Positions 5,954-7,851 of a stretch of DNA of 7,851 bases are shown here, piece after piece. The notes below the pieces were generated by a model. That model was not told the DNA's origin. It did not search any database and saw only the letters and a list, made by a program, of their open reading frames with translations. How positions within the stretch are numbered: the stretch's first letter is position 1; each line of letters begins with the position of its first letter. The stretch spans positions 1 to 7,851 of the forward strand of contig CADBTK010000041.1 of NCBI GenBank assembly GCA_902797585.1, written 5' to 3'. This DNA comes from Erysipelothrix rhusiopathiae (GTDB lineage Bacteria; Bacillota_I; Bacilli_A; Erysipelotrichales; Erysipelotrichaceae). A program made the translations under genes and the position numbers.

Positions 5954-7851
5954 ATGAAAAAGGATTTGGAACATAAGACAAATATAAAAAGAATGGTTGT
6001 TCCTGCTGGAGCTGCTGTAGCAATGATGATGGCAGTTCAAACAAAAGATGTTTGGGCCGAAGAGTTTGATACAGAAGAAATCAAAAATCAAAATGAAGCA
6101 GCTGAAACACTTGAACAACAGAAAGAAACAACGCAAGAAACTTCGACAGATCCTGCAATTGCAGAATCACCAGAAGAGATGTTTTTGCGTACCGCAAGTG
6201 CAAGTACTGAAGTGGTAATAGGTGGATTGCCAGAAGACTTTGCGGCACCATTGCCTATTAGTGAAGTAGGTCTTGATTATGCTAGTTTATCTGAAAATGT
6301 AGTTCCTACTGTAACGGGAGATTTTACAATTCATGATACTTATCAAGTCTCTTATGATAAAGGACAAACAGGACATAGCACAATTGCAGCAGATGGAACG
6401 ATTACCTATCGCTATGAGGGGGCTGCTACGTTATCTGATAAATCAAAAGCCGATGTTGTAGTTACCATTTCTGATGTAGTATTTACAGTCGGTGGACAAG
6501 AAGGTAGTGAATTATCTGGACGTATGCTGGTTTCTCAAAGTGGAGTTCGTATTCGTGCGGATGTCTTGGATTCCACAAGCGGACCATACCCTTGGGCCTA
6601 TAATGTACGTATGACATATACGGTTCGAATTGAAGGAGCCAGTGGAGCTTTTGTATTGCCAATTCAAGGGTTAAACCAATACCGTTCAGGAGGTTCTTGG
6701 GACAATCTTAAAAATATCGATTCAGAATTAGTACACGAAAAATTGACCATTCAAGATGGTGTCAGTGAATATATTTATGTTATCGAAGATTGGAAAACTG
6801 GATACGAAAAAGAAGGAGACATCCTTAAATTTTATGGAAAATCTAACGGAGCTGGCGATCAAAACTATAACTCTGGTTTAGTTATCATTGGTGATGCTTC
6901 AGGTATTTCTTTTGATTTACATGAAGTTGCTGCCGTGAATACCAAAGGTGCTGGACAACCTAATACGATATATATTCGTTTAGGTGGATTGTCGCATATG
7001 ATTGATTCATCTACTGGAAAAGGTGGAACTATCCAAACGACGTTAGGAAGTAATTCTAAATCAGCCAATGCTTCTGGATTGTTAGACGATGATTCGGTAT
7101 TAGATCCTGGACACTATTCAATACCGGATGGAAAAAATGTGACATATACTATGACGCCGGATTCAGGGTATACACTAAAAACTGTAACGGTCGATGGGCA
7201 AACAGTTACGCCAGAAGAACATACAAATGCAGATGGGTCCAAGTATTGGACATATACATTTGAATATAATATGGATAACCATGAAATCAATGTAGAGTGG
7301 CAAGCAGAATATAAGATTGTCTACGATGCGAATGGTGGAACGGGTACCATGGAAGAACAAGACTTTTTAGAAGAAGATGATTCCATGATGTCCAAAGAAA
7401 ATGAATTCACAAAGAATAAACGCCAGTTTAAAGGATTCTATGGATATATAAAAGATCCTGAAACGGGTGAAGAAACACAAATTGTAGATGATAGTGGTCA
7501 GCCAGTGCTATTTGAAAGTGCTGAAGATATGAAACAGTACTTTGATGGAAAACCAGGTGGAACTGAAATTCGTATGGAAGCACAATGGACATATACAGTT
7601 ACATACGTAGATGAATGGACAGGACGTACAATCAAAGAAACAATAACTGTCGATGATAAAGATCCTGAACCTGCTGCACCTGCTGATCCTACACGTGACG
7701 GATATACATTCGATCATTGGGAAAAAGAAGAAGACGATGAGGGAAACATTGTATATAAAGCGCAATGGAAACGTACAGTCATTTATGATGATGCGATTGA
7801 TGATTCTATCTATATGCCATCAACCACATTAGAAAATGACGAAGATGAACC
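5954..7851 (+). CDS. Large secreted/surface protein with InlB-B (Flg_new) type repeats, 3' end outside window
   Basis: The frame is open from ATG 5954 to the right edge (632 full codons, no stop), so the protein is longer than shown. AAGGGAG at 5940-5946 lies 7 nt before the start. Residues 1-35 look like a Sec signal peptide: basic start, hydrophobic VVPAGAAVAMMMAV core, and likely cleavage after VWA (residue 35). An acidic, Glu/Gln/Thr-rich linker follows (36-80). Residues about 85-380 are beta-rich and polar with many Gly, Ser, Thr and aromatic residues, like an adhesin-type domain, but I recognise no family. Residues about 386-449 look like a divergent InlB B-repeat (Flg_new_2), then two Flg_new-like repeats at 453-545 and 546-605 and the start of another. 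I see no cysteine in the translated part, usual for exported Gram-positive proteins. Adhesion or wall association is inferred; the C-terminus that would show an LPXTG motif or other anchor is missing. Confidence 0.9.
   Translation, partial: MKKDLEHKTNIKRMVVPAGAAVAMMMAVQTKDVWAEEFDTEEIKNQNEAAETLEQQKETTQETSTDPAIAESPEEMFLRTASASTEVVIGGLPEDFAAPLPISEVGLDYASLSENVVPTVTGDFTIHDTYQVSYDKGQTGHSTIAADGTITYRYEGAATLSDKSKADVVVTISDVVFTVGGQEGSELSGRMLVSQSGVRIRADVLDSTSGPYPWAYNVRMTYTVRIEGASGAFVLPIQGLNQYRSGGSWDNLKNIDSELVHEKLTIQDGVSEYIYVIEDWKTGYEKEGDILKFYGKSNGAGDQNYNSGLVIIGDASGISFDLHEVAAVNTKGAGQPNTIYIRLGGLSHMIDSSTGKGGTIQTTLGSNSKSANASGLLDDDSVLDPGHYSIPDGKNVTYTMTPDSGYTLKTVTVDGQTVTPEEHTNADGSKYWTYTFEYNMDNHEINVEWQAEYKIVYDANGGTGTMEEQDFLEEDDSMMSKENEFTKNKRQFKGFYGYIKDPETGEETQIVDDSGQPVLFESAEDMKQYFDGKPGGTEIRMEAQWTYTVTYVDEWTGRTIKETITVDDKDPEPAAPADPTRDGYTFDHWEKEEDDEGNIVYKAQWKRTVIYDDAIDDSIYMPSTTLENDEDE
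7109..7300 (+). repeat. Divergent InlB B-repeat-like domain (Flg_new_2 type) in the surface protein
   Basis: These are residues about 386-449. The order is GHYSIPDGKNVTYTMTPDSG, then YTLKTVTVDGQTV, then YTFEYNMDNHEINVEW. This is the usual layout of the divergent InlB B-repeat: a strand with TPDSGYTLKxVTVDG, a charged loop and a closing strand ending in a Trp. The assignment is by eye and its boundaries are approximate. Confidence 0.6.
7310..7588 (+). repeat. Flg_new-like repeat 1 of the surface protein, with long insertion
   Basis: These are residues 453-545. It opens with YKIVYDANGGTGTM, the classic start of Listeria-Bacteroides (Flg_new, PF09479) repeats, and closes with MEAQW. At 93 residues it is longer than the roughly 60-70 usual for this repeat; the extra length lies between FKGFYGY and the closing strand (an acidic segment with EETQIVDDSGQP and an EDMKQYFDGKPGG piece). 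Confidence 0.7.
7589..7768 (+). repeat. Flg_new-like repeat 2 of the surface protein
   Basis: These are residues 546-605. It opens with TYTVTYVDEWTG, contains PADPTRDGYTFDHWE, the hallmark middle of Flg_new repeats, and closes with VYKAQW. It has a normal length of 60 residues. A further repeat appears to start at KRTVIYDD and is cut by the window edge. Confidence 0.75.

Noticed and set aside
5664..6136. Minus-strand open frames crossing the end of the DUF3783-like gene and the start of the surface protein
   Set aside because: Their translations are rich in Phe, Ser, Leu and Cys, as expected from the complement of Glu/Lys-rich coding sequence, and they cross a good + strand promoter and ribosome site.
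6865..7765. Three minus-strand open frames opposite the surface protein
   Set aside because: They lie opposite one uninterrupted + strand frame with signal peptide and recognisable repeats; they have no independent support.
1..7851. CRISPR arrays, tRNA or rRNA genes, insertion sequences, phage or defence genes
   Set aside because: I looked for regularly spaced direct repeats, cloverleaf-like segments, transposase motifs and terminal inverted repeats and saw none.

Overview
The window is AT-rich, with strong AGGAGG-type ribosome binding sites, tightly packed genes, and lipoprotein and Sec-exported surface protein genes. This points to a low-GC Gram-positive (Bacillota). A gut or oral Erysipelotrichia-like organism would fit the style of the surface protein, but that placement is an impression and not a demonstrated assignment. 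All genes read with the standard bacterial code.

Positions 1-4538 hold most of a branched-chain amino acid (LIV-type, HAAT family) ABC transporter operon on the + strand. In order they are the 3' part of the substrate-binding protein gene (livJ-like), a hairpin with a T-run that probably acts as an attenuator, the two permeases livH and livM, the two ATPases livG and livF, and a 214-residue CBS-CBS-ACT protein of AcuB-like architecture. From livH onward the genes overlap by 1 nt or lie 1-3 nt apart, so they should be one transcript with coupled translation. The binding protein captures the amino acid outside the cell, LivH and LivM form the channel, and LivG and LivF power it. The AcuB-like protein is the one non-transporter member and is a candidate amino-acid or nucleotide sensor for the system.

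Positions 4539-4574 hold a bidirectional terminator that separates the liv operon from a convergent, minus-strand lipoprotein gene (4574-5287). That gene has a near-consensus sigma-A promoter whose -35 box lies on top of the ribosome binding site and start of a divergent + strand gene. The divergent gene (5345-5869) encodes a cytosolic protein with a DUF3783-like segment.

Positions 5870-7851 hold a promoter with a perfect TATAAT box, then the 5' part of a large exported surface protein (at least 632 codons, running off the window). It has a Sec-type signal peptide, an acidic linker, a beta-rich N-terminal region I cannot assign, and then divergent InlB-B/Flg_new-type repeats. There is no RNA gene, CRISPR array, insertion sequence or phage element that I can support. 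No stretch longer than 300 bases lacks a gene. I found no clear undescribed system; the most useful leads are the AcuB-like protein in the liv operon, the overlapping divergent promoter and the unassigned surface-protein domain.
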